DNA of 64,000 nucleotides from Siphonodentalium dalli (taxonomy: Eukaryota; Mollusca; Scaphopoda; Gadilida; Siphonodentaliidae): the NCBI GenBank assembly GCA_032622095.1, contig CP136064.1:276793614-276857613 (forward strand), given 5' to 3'. Shown in pieces: positions 48,642-59,338 of this stretch. The translations under genes and the position numbers were made by a program. Numbering within the stretch: the stretch's first letter is position 1; each line of letters begins with the position of its first letter. Below the pieces are notes generated by a model. The model ran no database searches. It was not told the DNA's origin and saw only the letters and a program-made list of their open reading frames with translations.

Positions 48642-48834
48642 GTAATTAAGAACGTTTTGAAGAAAATTGGTATTGATTCACTGAAGCAAGAACAGGAGCT
48701 TGTTCCGAGGAATTTATTAATAACCAGAAAAAACATGTGTTAGCTATTCTTCCTACCGGTTACGGCAAAGGTCTGCCACATCAAATAATTCCAATCAAAA
48801 GGGTGAACAATGCTATATTTGGAAACATGAATAT
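48642..48834 (+). pseudogene. RecQ-like helicase fragment
   Basis: VIKNVLKKIGIDSLKQEQ in one frame, then EEFINNQKKHVLAILPTGYG with KGLPHQIIP in another. The arrangement (LK.EQ..., FI, VLA.LPTGYGKS...Q) is the start of a RecQ-family helicase core with its Walker A motif, here with GKG instead of GKS. A frameshift lies near 48700 and the rest is absent. A retroposed or transposon-carried fragment is likely. Confidence 0.55.
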
Positions 48835-49428
48835 TAATGAGCTGTCGCCAGAAGGGAATTTTCCCTTTCATCGCGGACATATTTTTTGATACCGGTGACT
48901 CTAGACTGAGAGTTGACTGTATGGAAACCTTGGTCTAGTTATTACTAGACTGGCCATTATTGATTGTATTCTGTCAGTCAGGGATGCCGGGTAGACGGTC
49001 GTCATAGGCAACGGCACCCCACACAATACGTGTACGAATATCAATTCACTTACATTATAATGTATTAACATATTGTAATGTGAAATAAAATATCCTATCC
49101 TAAAATAATGATTTGGAAAACATTTTATATACATGTAATAACATGATTTGTGGATAGATAGTAGATAAAAAGTGAAGAGAATCTACAAAAAGCGATCATC
49201 GCTTATGTTGAGATATCTCCTCAGAAAAGAAGACAGATGTGGAGTATATATAAGAGTGATGGATCGATGCCACGTTGAAGAGGACATGGTACGGAAAATC
49301 AGGGGAGATATATAGAACAAAGAGAGAAAGAGAAAGACAACTGCCGTGTTGTTATAAAGGTTTAAAGTGATATTTTCGCTATTGGATTTCTTTTCTTTTT
49401 GATTTAGTTTTTTAAGTTATTTTCGTCG

Positions 49429-49578
49429 CAAAACTGTACAGTGTTGTTCTGAATAATCGCCACACCGCGTATCTGGAGAACAATGATTTGATAGCTGATG
49501 AGCAAAATGGATTTCGAAAGGACAGAGCGTGCCCTGAACATGTCTTTACTCTGTCACGTATCATCAACAATATATAGC
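49429..49578 (+). pseudogene. LINE reverse transcriptase fragment
   Basis: The frame reads VLNNRHTAYLENNDLIADEQ, then NGFRKDRACPEHVFTLSRII, and ends in a stop. The pattern NRL..YLE..(N).L..EQNGFR..R.C.DH.F.L is typical of the finger region of LINE reverse transcriptases. Confidence 0.75.
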
Positions 49579-49941
49579 AACATTAGTGAACTGTCTGCTA
49601 CCCTGTCTATTGTAAACAAAACTGCGTGGCTATCCAATGTGGCAAGACTGAGAAAATTGCTAACTTCCAAACATTTTAAATTAGACTTCACTACAGAAAA
49701 ATATATTAAATCACATTTGACCAGACACGAGCGTTCACGGATGGGACAATTTCGATGTGGCATTCTTCCAATGCGAATAGAAACTGTGCGAGTCAGGGGT
49801 GAAGATGAGGAAGAACGTTTGTGCGAGTTGTGTGACACTAGTTCGATAGAAAATGAGTTACATTTCCTGGTATGTTGTCCAGCTTACTCGGACGATCGTA
49901 GTCGGCTATTGAATCTTGTTGGTGACATTTCCCAAATTTAA
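49498..49941 (+). pseudogene. LINE C-terminal fragment
   Basis: The frame after the deletion contains HERSRMGQFRCGILPMRIET and a CELCDTSSIENELHFLVCCP segment (C-x2-C ... H ... C), the C-terminal zinc-like element of many LINE proteins. The first third overlaps the RT fragment in another frame and is meaningless. Confidence 0.7.
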
Positions 49942-50334
49942 ATTTCTTCTGATGTTGACGTTATGATCTATATTGTGAACAACTTCCCAGTATATGCTGC
50001 TAAGTTTATTTCTGAAGCATATACGATCAGACAAACAAAACGTTCCAAATCGTAATTATATATGTGCATTATCTGTAAATAGTATACGTACACATAGTGA
50101 CTTATAGGCCCTATGGGCAGGATGTTTGTATACATGTGTCACTATAATAAACATATTCATTCATTATTGGGACTGTACTGACGACGTCGGAAATTCAATG
50201 AAGATAGGTAATTTTCACATAAAATCAAACACTGCATTCCGGACTGACTACCCCATTGTGTTTAATTTACCGCCGTGGTGTTCCCTGTTCTTTAGTAAAT
50301 TTGAAGTGTGGAATGAATACAACCGGGCTAGAGT

Positions 50335-50455
50335 AGTATATTGTAGTATATATTTTGGGACTTCTGTCTGTGTCTGTATGTTTGTATACATGTATGTATG
50401 TGTGTGTATAGACACGAAAACTGCTCGACCGATCTGACTCAAATGTGGTATGAAG
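50335..50455 (+). mobile_element. Diverged Helitron-like head
   Basis: TAGTATATATTTTGGGACTT, a TCTGTCTGTGTCTGTATG run and GACACGAAAACTGCTCGACC match the head module of the other copies. Confidence 0.5.
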
Positions 50456-51308
50456 AGCTGATGCGTCCTCTATCGGTACACCATATAGCCTGATGCCAAA
50501 TTTAGCATGCAACCATGCGTGTATAGCGCAATTGTATAACAAACTAAATTAATAATCATTGAAGAGAGATCTCGATCAAATAAAGAAATAAATGTAGCCA
50601 CATATTTACTAATGCATGTCCAGCCGACACGACATAAATTCATGAAACGGTACAATTTGGTCGAATTCGATTTGCAGTTCCGTTCATAGTTTATTTCACT
50701 GGTCAGAGAAAGCGCGCATTGTCTGTTTTTATTTTCTAATTTAAATATTTATTAATAATAAAGTAACACATACAACTGACGGGCACATCAGTGTGTCCAG
50801 CTTATAAGATCCGATAAAAGATACAGGTTTATTTTAATGTTGGAGTTAAAACAGTATACAACACAAGCTCTGCATGAAGAGCGTCGACAGACTATAAACC
50901 AAATCAAATTATTCATCATTAGTCTGTCATGAAAAGGATTAATATTGTTAAAACATAATGCATGTTATGCTTCACTCAAACAGAGCATCCTTCCAGATGT
51001 AAACAATGTCAGCTTGGTAGACTATGAATAGGAGTCAATTGCCACCCACAAGTGTCCATAACTGTGTAACGAAAAAAAACGCATGTGGTACATCGAAGGG
51101 TTGTGTTATTATGTAGATAGTTGTCACCAACCTTCAAATAAGGGATGGTTCTCTGAAAATTCACCCGAACAAACATTTTGAAAAATAAAATAGGAGTGGT
51201 GGGTGCCAAGATCGGTCAAAATAAAAAAGCGGCTGCGTGTTGGTAACTTTTTGTCTAGCACTCCTCTGGCTGACCATGCCTATATTGCTCAATGTTAGAA
51301 TAGATTAT

Positions 51309-51498
51309 GCGGCGCATAAGATACTATTGGTGGCGGGATGGGGTGGGTACTTCCTATATACGAGCGCCTGTGGCGCATAATATACTATGGGTGGCGGGAT
51401 GGGGTGGATACTACCTATATACGAGCGCCTGTGGCGCATAAGATACTATGGGTGGCGGGATGTGGTGGTGGGTTGGTACTACCTATATACGAGCGTGC
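51309..51498. repeat. 61-bp tandem repeat, 3 units
   Basis: Units start at 51309, 51370 and 51431 and share GGCGCATAAGATACTATGGG and CCTATATACGAGCG. Confidence 0.9.
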
Positions 51499-51657
51499 AT
51501 GCCAACATTTGTTTTCATTGGACAGAAATATTAGTGGCTTCTTTATTCTTCACAAACAATACATGGGGTATAATGTTATGTCATACAATTAAACACTTAT
51601 ATGAATTGTGACATAAATGAAGTTTCCTCTCAATCAGTTTATTTCTCATGAACCCAG

Positions 51658-51721
51658 GGGGGGGGGGTCTTGCAAAAAAAAATTCCGACACAAGGCCGGG
51701 GTGGGGGGGGGGGGGGGGGGT
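51658..51721. repeat. Two long G tracts
   Basis: G runs of about 12 and about 19 lie within 65 bases, separated by an A9 run and GACACAAGGCCGGGG. Potential quadruplex-forming DNA on the noncoding side of the ZP gene. Confidence 0.9.
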
Positions 51722-53859
51722 CGCAGCTCATGAAAACACGTTTTTTTCCGGTGTTTTCTGGTGCTTGCTTTTTTTTTCCTTTTGCCCTTTTTTGACCTAA
51801 TTACAAGCTGTTTAGCCTATATAATGATTGGTGTGATGTTTTATGATCTAAATAACACCTGTAGTGTACACACAATATACTAGGTACAGTTATCTGCGGT
51901 CAGGTTGTCCTCAGAATGTTTTGATTATTAGGTCCCTTTGTGAAATATTTAACTGCGCTGGCCCACCTGGGTTGGATAACCACTTGGTATGTATATATAT
52001 TATAATGAACTCTAAAGACAAATAAACCACATATACTTCAGTAAGTAAAATAAAATATCACATTACCACTATCTGTGGTATCAAACTGAAATTCAACTCT
52101 CCAATTAAGTCTGATATGAAACTGAAATAATGTGTACAATAAATGTAGAACATGCCTGTTCTCTAATCTATAAACATGTTTCTGGCACAAAGTTACTAAT
52201 ACTATAAAAGACAAAAGTGCTACAGTGTTACATACCCAATTATTAATGAACAGACATTCACATGAATATATATCAGTCTCAATAGCATTTGCTTATTAAA
52301 ACATGACTGTCTTTCACTTGTGCTATTCTACAACCATTTAGCTATTGTTAATATTAAAATGATCCATCTAACCACGTACACTGCATAGTGTAAAACAGGC
52401 AAGAAACAGTTTGATAAGTGTCTAGTCTGAAATACTTGGGTAATTTTGTACCAGAAAATGTAACCAAAGTTTCTTGTTAAACTCATTCATTTCTTAATCC
52501 AGATTAGATAAAGATTTTGTAAGTCACTTTGTACAACGATAATTGAAACTTCACCTGAGTTTAAAGTAACTTAAATAATTCTTCAATCAGCTTCAACGTT
52601 TTTCAAAATTCAACTTAGAAATGTTAGTTGAACGACATCGATGATAAAATGAAAATGAATATATCGGATACATTTTGCATAGAAAGTCACTGCTACATCT
52701 GCCTCCATTAAATCCAATAAGATCGGAGTGGATCGTTCATAGGAAACTATATTAATACCACCAGTCAAAACACTTATAAGGACACACTTCCAATGGAAAT
52801 ATATAGGACATACACTTTATGAAATACTGCATAACAAAAATAGCTGAACTGTCTCAGCACAAGCAATACAATCATATGAGATTTAAAACATTTATCTAGA
52901 AAACCCCATCTCAACCTGGGCAGCATATAATTTTCCGGTGTGTTGTGTGTTTACAACTTCAATTTAACTAGCAACTTAAAAAAATATATAAAGTAAACAC
53001 GAGTGCATTTCATGGATAAATGCACATTATACAAAGTCCAGTCTGGAATAAATAATTAGATAAAATATTTTTTTTAAGTTGTTTCACTGGTTGTGTCCGC
53101 TGGTTGTGTTGAGTTTTTCATGATAAATGTTTTTAATCTCATGAGTGTATTGCTTGTGCTCATAGTTATAATTTATTAGTATTTGAGTTTAACTGGTGGC
53201 GAAAGTACACAAAAGTTGGATGATGCTTGAAAAAACAGAATGGTCAAATTACGAATGACTGATAATTATTATATATGTTCATTCTAATTTAACCATTCTC
53301 TGTTTCTCAACATCAGCTACCTTCACTGGACATTATACACCCTGATGTTTTTGCCTATAATGGCTCTCCAGCTTGATAAATTTCATTCAAATGTGACTGG
53401 AAAGTGGGGGGGTCCCAAAACCATGAGTGGAAACAAATATTTGTTTTGCACAAAGAGGGGGGGTGGGGGTCCAAAGTGCTGCAATAAAAATATTCAGCGT
53501 TGTGTATGCAAATTTTTTCCTGCCCCCCCCCCCCCCCTGATGAACCTTTACATATGGAGATAATAACAATTTAAATATATACAATACATATACCAAGGCA
53601 AGCTATTTTGGGACTGGATTATTGTGTGAAATTAGTTTAGCTGTTCTTGGTACCTCAAGTGACAACAAAATAATAATATAATTCAGCATCTTAAAGTTTT
53701 AGAATCCATTGGTTTGTCTTCTCTTAACAATGTTTCAGTTTATATGTTAAATTCACTTTGATTTCGCCAGATAGATCACGAGATATTATTTGTTGAAAAG
53801 CTTGCAATTTCGCCTGGATTTATGCAAAAAGTGCGTATGATCAACTAGATGTTACTTAC

Positions 53860-54059
53860 ATGGAAAATGCAATCAGTTGCCGCTCCGGTGCCATGAACGA
53901 GTATTTGCTTGAAATGATGAACGCCATCTGGTAGCCGTATAAATGGGCGGTTGACGTCGCTAGAATTCCTGCACTCGGCTGACGTTCTGAGATCCTTTAT
54001 GTCCGTAGTGACGGTCAGATTCGTCGGGTCAGCCTGTGTCTTTCCACATTTATGGGAGA
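53860..54059 (-). CDS. ZP gene exon: start of ZP-N
   Basis: A 200-base exon lies between acceptor CTAATTAATGCAG and donor GTAAGTAAC. It is open in only one frame, the one set by the neighbours (in phase 1, out phase 0). It begins SHKCGKTQADPTNLTVTT and contains the first three ZP-N cysteines (model residues 25, 50, 84) and sequons NLT and NSS. The 5' third of this exon, with its acceptor, is duplicated at 54405-54528, about 410 bases upstream in the same intron. Confidence 0.8.
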
Positions 54060-54085
54060 CTGCATTAATTAGAGGAGTAGAGAAT

Positions 54086-54113
<28 letters not shown>
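54086..54113 (+). repeat. GATA microsatellite
   Basis: About seven GATA units lie between the ZP-N exon and its duplicated fragment, possibly marking the duplication junction. Confidence 0.85.
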
Positions 54114-54116
<3 letters not shown>

Positions 54117-54404
54117 TTTTATTCTCAAACTATTATATACAGCATTAGAGAACACAATAATGACGCCTCTCGACCTGCCTCAGGCAATTTATTTGCGTAC
54201 AAATTTATATATAAATAACACTTTCAGAAGATGCAAATAATAATAATAGTAGATTTATGGACAGGCCGAGAGAGCGCCTATTTATAGACACATGCGCCGA
54301 GCCATGCCGGCTAGATTACATACTTATACATGAATACATAGATAATATGAAAGAACTATGCAAAACTAAAGTCAGACATTTCAAGGTTCGCTGCTGCACC
54401 CATA

Positions 54405-54528
54405 GATCCTTTATGTCGTAGTGACGGTCAGATTCGTCGGGTCAGCCTGTGTCTTTCCACATTTATGGGAGACTGCATTAATTAGATGGGAGACTGCATT
54501 AATTAGATGGGAGACTGCATTAATTAGA
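54405..54528 (-). pseudogene. Duplicated fragment of the ZP-N exon with tripled splice acceptor
   Basis: Bases 54405-54472 repeat 53991-54059 (5' third of the ZP exon) with one C lost, which shifts the frame. The following 21-base stretch holding the exon edge and acceptor (TGGGAGACTGCATTAATTAG plus one base) then occurs three times in tandem at 54466, 54487 and 54508. The copy is in the same orientation and intron as the real exon. It would not encode the ZP-N segment but offers competing acceptors. Confidence 0.8.
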
Positions 54529-54555
54529 GGATTAGAGAATGTAAATGTACACTCG

Positions 54556-54703
54556 TCACATACTGTACTGTGACCTAATATGGCTGTCGTTTACTAACAC
54601 TGCGTACGATCTTTACAATACATTGATATTCACATACTGTACTGCGACCTAATATGGCTGTCGTTTACTAACACTGCGTACGATCTTTACAATACATTGA
54701 TAT
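54556..54703 (+). repeat. 74-bp tandem duplication
   Basis: Two almost identical 74-base units run head to tail (starts 54556 and 54630, a single GTG/GCG difference seen). The identity suggests a recent event in the same intron that carries the duplicated exon fragment. Confidence 0.85.
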
Positions 54704-54974
54704 TTATTCCACACCCATTGACGTGAGGCACACGTATTCAACGGAATCCCAGCCATTGAATACATAGTAGTGTATACCTCTAGTGGAATACAAGCCGGAA
54801 CTATTCTTGTTGACGTTATCGCCAAGAAAGATGACGTACATTACGTCGATCATCCGCTTCCGGTGATCCCCCCATACTTACTGGTTATTTGTCAGACTTA
54901 AATCACAATAAAGGTAGCTATAATAAAAATAGAGGTGACAGTCATGGGTGGCACTTATCTGACTGAACAGTGTA

Positions 54975-55156
54975 GAATAAATACAGAACACAACTTGCAT
55001 CATAATCTCGAATCTTTTATCGAACTCGTTGCGGACGGCGCAAAGTTATATTTCGCTCGAGCTACGCTCTCGCGAAATATATCCTTGCGCCGTCCGCAAC
55101 TCATTCGATAAAAGATTCTCGATTAAGATGCGCGTTGTGTTCTGTCTATTTATTCG
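54975..55156. mobile_element. Long hairpin MITE
   Basis: Arms of about 85 bases (GAATAAATACAGAACACAAC ... TTGCGGACGGCGCAA) are nearly perfect inverted copies, with a short centre TCGAGCTACGCTCTCG. Confidence 0.85.
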
Positions 55157-55424
55157 ATATGTATGAGTGGTATACGAATTTTTTTTTTCAATATTTTAAT
55201 ATACTTTCTGTAGATAGCGGTTTTATGAGTAGCGTACGTTTGTTTTCTCATCGTATGAGATGTGAATTTCCATAACACGTGTACTAGTTTATCCCATCAG
55301 ACAAACGTTTATATGATGTGAAACACTCAGGTAGGGTCATCAAATAGAAATGTAGAATAATCTTGCTCAAAGTAGTTATTTTTAGGAATATAAATTCATT
55401 TTCACAACATGTGTGAAATCATGT

Positions 55425-55550
55425 GTTGCGTCCCGAATCGAGATGTAAATATTTACAATTGTGCGTTGTTCAGGCGATGTTTTCTATGGATTGGTGTGGT
55501 CGATTTCGTTGAGAGTTTCGGCGTTGTTAGTACAAGTTTACATCCCCACA
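55425..55550 (-). repeat. Interspersed repeat, inverted copy
   Basis: Reverse complement of 1380-1535 at roughly 80 percent identity by eye. Confidence 0.7.
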
Positions 55551-56360
55551 GTTGGCACAACACCTGAGTACTAACTAGTGATTTTAATGCACCCGAACAA
55601 GTCCATAATATGCAAATTTAAAAATCAAAACAGCTTTGGGTTAGAGACCTGATTGGCGACGTGTATGTTCCTAGCCATGTACCAACATTAGTTCAGCAGG
55701 ATGTTTACTAAAAGTAACTAATATATTTGTATCGAGCTAGCGGGTGCTAGGTTTTATTTCCATTTTATCCATGTTAAGACCCAGCTTAACCGTTGCTATA
55801 CTAAAGCATCATTGATGACTAGTATCCCATAGCAAATGTTCAGATAATAAGTCCAACACACATGCGTATTATCTAAACATTTGCCTCAATAAATATGGTT
55901 CCTTCTGCACTTTTATTAATCCGTCGTTTGCTTTTGTCACCCCTCCAAATGAATTATATGACCATTCCTACATACTCGTTTTAACTTACTGGTGGAATCC
56001 ATTTGGCATATAAAGGGTTAATTTGCAGAAAATAATTATATAGCAGTTCTTTAACAAAGAGCATTGTGCACCCAACCAAATAATCTTATCGAAACCAGAC
56101 TGCTGTTAAAGATGCAGGCCAAATACTCGTTATATAATATGTACGGAAGTATTTACGTGTACTTGTGTGTTCATAATACTGTAATTCGAGGTGGTGTCAT
56201 TATACTCTCTCGATACGATGGGCGACAAACATCCAGTTACATGCAATACAATTATTCTGGGAAGTTATAAAACGCAATGTGAATTTCAATAGTATGTGCG
56301 TCAGGTAGTATAACCCAAATACATCTACAATTCTCCCCATGCGCAAGCCAAGCCATTTAA

Positions 56361-56607
56361 CCGTTTCATCGCGGGATGTTATGCCTGGCGTCACATGCAC
56401 GACCCTGATGCCAATGCATTCTCTTATATATGCGAGTCGACCATAGGTCGCCTTATATATATCAGAGAATGCATTGGCCTAACAATTTGTATCAATTTTT
56501 CTTACATTCTTTAATACTTATCAGTTTTTATAATTTGTAATAACATATAAGAGAATGCATTGGCACAGGGTTTTCGCAAAAAATCAGGAAATCCCGCCAT
56601 GAAAGGG
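56361..56607 (+). mobile_element. Double-hairpin cassette in a third terminal context
   Basis: Ends CCGTTTCATCGCGGGAT and ATCCCGCCATGAAAGGG, flanked by TTAA and TCAA. The first hairpin is nearly complete and the second is reduced to one arm ending GGCACAGGG. These terminal repeats differ from those of the CCCTTTACCC family. Confidence 0.7.
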
Positions 56608-56793
56608 TCAAATAATGAAGGTGTTAATGGATTTTTATCGAGTTTCTCGCCCTCGAATTACGAAAACGCGTACACTGTTAATTCCGTGCATCCACTGTAG
56701 TGGTAATCCAATTGTAGTGGTACTATTCACCACCTGCAGTGGTACTATTAATATGTTTTTTGAACATAGCTAATGACAAATGGAATAGCTCAC

Positions 56794-56845
56794 CGTGTAT
56801 GATGTAACCGTCAAGGGTATGGTTGTAAGAATGTTTGGCAGCAAC
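56794..56845 (-). CDS. ZP gene exon: N-terminal linker
   Basis: A 52-base exon lies between acceptor GTTCTGATTTCAG and donor GTGAGCTATT. It enters in phase 0, leaves in phase 1, and fits the 53.9 kb exon. It encodes VAAKHSYNHTLDGYIIH with an N-H-T sequon. The peptide would sit between a signal sequence and ZP-N. The assignment rests on splice sites and phase more than on recognisable sequence. Confidence 0.65.
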
Positions 56846-57780
56846 CTGAAATCAGAACATAACGATTAATACCAGTCAACTGATAGTATACACATAGTAT
56901 AATTGTCTTGTTGACGTTTATAGTATATGGCTGTTTACGCTCAAAAATACACCTAATAATATTCGCTTTTGAATATTTCCTGGTATCGAAATATAGGTCG
57001 ATTGAACTGCCTTTCTATGGGCATGATATGTCAAAGAAAGACGCATTGCAGTCATGGAATATACGATGTTGAAACAACGGTCATGTGGACGACATGAAAC
57101 TGAAAATAGCGTTAAGCGTTAGTCTTTGCCTGATATGGTAGAAATAATGAGCGTTTCATTCACTTCTATGCGAAAAATTTAAAAGCAGCTGGAAATGGTT
57201 GCGACCATGGCAAGTATTGCTCGGAGCATATGAAGCCGATATAGCAGTATTTCGTGTATTTGTCAACCTAATTTATACCTCCTTATAATTTATACCCAGG
57301 TACAATATGGACGAATGTAGCAAAAATACTTAAGATTATCGAACCTACCGCATCGACTATGCCATTTCAGAGAACATAACGTTTGACCTATACCAGATGA
57401 AAATTATTACTACTTTATTCGGGGCGATGTATTTGGCGTACACACTACAGCAATGACCCGGTCAGCCATAGTCACTGTATGTAATTCGTTTATAACAATG
57501 ACGCTGCTTTCTGCCTATTTTAATATACAATTTATAAACTGTGACAATGTTTGTGTTGAGGTACCGACGCATCTCCTGTACTGCAAAGTTTATTATATTC
57601 AATGGAAGGGGAATAACGCTATATCTTAATTTGAATTTTGTTTCATTCTGGGCGCGAGGCTATGATTCTATGATTTCAGCTATGTTCTATTACGCTGTGG
57701 GCACCTTCTGAGATACAGATCTTCCCAATGGTGATCAGTTCCATAATTGTAATCACATTTCATGTCATAGATTGCTATTA

Positions 57781-57999
57781 AAACCGTATATCAAGGCACT
57801 ATAAACCGTATATCAAGGCACTATAAACCGTATATCAAGGCACTATAAACCGTATATCAAGGCACTATAAACCGTATATCAAGGCACTATAAACCGTATA
57901 TCAAGGCACTATAAACCGTATATCAAGGCACTATAAACCGTATATCAAGGCACTATAAACCGTATATCAAGGCACTATAAACCGTATATCAAGGCACTA
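57781..57999. repeat. 22-bp satellite, 10 units
   Basis: AAACCGTATATCAAGGCACTAT is repeated ten times with no visible differences inside the array. It lies in the ZP gene intron between the 58.1 and 56.8 kb exons. Confidence 0.95.
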
Positions 58000-58092
58000 A
58001 GAAAAAATAATCGGCGACTTGAAAGTTAAATGGGCCTTTAAATAATTTGAAATCTAGAAAAAGTCATTGGATACGTGATATCGTATACTGAC

Positions 58093-58121
58093 CATAAACA
58101 TGGCTCCCACCAGGATAACAC
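58093..58121 (-). CDS. ZP gene candidate small 5' exon
   Basis: Twenty-nine bases lie between acceptor TTTCTATTACAG and a GTCAGT donor. In the frame required downstream they read (G)VILVGAMFM, hydrophobic as a signal-peptide core would be. An ATG (GGAGCCATGT context) gives MFM joined to the next exon. If translation starts there, the signal peptide is weak. If the exon is internal, the true start lies further upstream. The exon could be spurious because it is so short. Confidence 0.4.
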
Positions 58122-59112
58122 CTGTAATAGAAACAATACAATTATATACAAAACAGTTCAATATGACTAAATTAGGTTAGTCAACTGTTTGTTCCCACAG
58201 GATGACTAACTTGTCTCAATGACTAAGGCAGAGCATTAGTGACAATGACTAGGGTGGCGTTAGTAATCACGACTAAGAAATTTTAATTTTAATTGTTTTA
58301 GACAAAATTACCAGGATTTAGTCATACCTACTAACTTTTCTGAGTCACTGTCAAGGTGAACATGTAAGTTGGTGTAACTTGTGTGCAAATAATTTCAATT
58401 CTCAACCAGATGATATATTATCCAAAATCAGATACCGAATTGGAAGCAGGATTAACTTTCAATCCATTCTGTAAAACACTGATTTGAGTACTGGTCTGTT
58501 GAGGGGTATAACAATAGTTTGTGGTTAGATCTGTTTAACTATTTCATTTTTCCGAGATGTCTGTGGTGTTATGGAATAAGAACCTTGTATCCTAAATAGT
58601 GCAGCATTTGACTTGGAAGGTAAGATCTGATATATATGCCATTACATCCTCATATCACATTTGTTCAATTATAGATCCATTAGAACTGCGATAAAATGAA
58701 ATTGAATATTTAGCATTGACTATTGTGCATACTTCAAGGACTTTTTGCAATTAGAGTTATTTTTGCTGTAACACCTGAGATAGTGACTTGCTGAAATGTG
58801 TGGGCTAGTCACAGTGACCCCAAAGTTGTGGGCTTCACCATAAGTTAGTCATATGGACCCGAATTTGTTCGCAGTGTACATGAAATGCGTCAGCCATGAT
58901 ATATAATACGGTTCAATGTGTATTTTGCTCCATGGAATCAAACACATTGTGAGAAAAATGGCGATTTCCAAGTTTTACAATAACTTAATTTGAATATGAT
59001 GGGCCCGGTATTGCACTGACACTGAGATATCATATAGGACGACCAATGTACCGAGGGAAACAAATTGTTGGATGGCTGGGGTATTTTGTTTTCCATGAGT
59101 GGTGTGGTTTAC

Positions 59113-59190
59113 CTGGAAGATGGGTGTTACCATGTGCATACAGTGGCTCCTCCGCTATATACCGCTCCAGTTAACGAGATGTAGTCCGTA
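59113..59190 (-). other. Candidate upstream exon of the ZP gene (probably noncoding)
   Basis: The acceptor-like TTGTACTCGATTTCAG and donor CTTCCAG/GTAAACC bound 78 bases. The frame that would join the 58.1 kb exon in phase contains a TAA near the start and no ATG afterwards, so this could only be 5' UTR or part of a longer uncharacterised exon. It sits 150 bases from the left arm of the large inverted repeat. Confidence 0.25.
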
Positions 59191-59338
59191 CTGAAATCGA
59201 GTACAACCAAGAACATGGCGCCATCAGCAAAAGACGCAGATGTTAAATATTGTTATTTAGACTTGTCACGTGTAGCCAAAGTAATCACCCCCACGTACGT
59301 GGTATCGCCAAAACCGAGGGTATCGCCAAAACCGAGAA

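Larger units (their letters stand above)
49425..50175 (+). mobile_element. Internally deleted LINE remnant
   Basis: An RT fragment is joined to the C-terminal end of a LINE protein, followed by AT-rich 3' sequence ending in CATATTCATTCATT. Everything between the early RT motifs and the C-terminal zinc-like end is missing. It lies in the ZP gene intron. Confidence 0.7.
50460..53859. other. Intron DNA, little recognised
   Basis: AT-rich ZP intron with the 61-bp repeat and G tracts. 51990-53330 has no repeats or frames worth noting. A further G/C-tract pair flanks 53405-53538. Confidence 0.4.
27985..58121 (-). other. ZP-domain type I membrane protein gene (whole model)
   Basis: Eight minus-strand exons join at AG/GT splice sites with consistent phases and add up to a whole number of codons (about 387 residues from the ATG in the 58.1 kb exon). 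Seen: four cysteines at model residues 25, 50, 84 and 121 (ZP-N pattern), five at 208, 224, 263, 268 and 272 (ZP-C pattern), seven N-glycosylation sequons, a hydrophobic helix at 339-361 and a short tail with KK. Known of the family: ZP domains polymerise extracellular coats, egg envelopes and apical matrices, and many are made as membrane-anchored precursors. Inferred: a secreted-pathway glycoprotein that forms or anchors an extracellular matrix. A clear signal peptide and furin site were not seen, so the 5' end is probably incomplete. Confidence 0.8.

Noticed and set aside
49498-49941. Independent 147-residue cellular gene
   Set aside because: The first third is out of frame with the overlapping RT fragment and the rest is a LINE C-terminus, so it is a deletion product.
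57781-57999. CRISPR-like array
   Set aside because: Units are contiguous with no spacers and the context is eukaryotic; it is a simple satellite.
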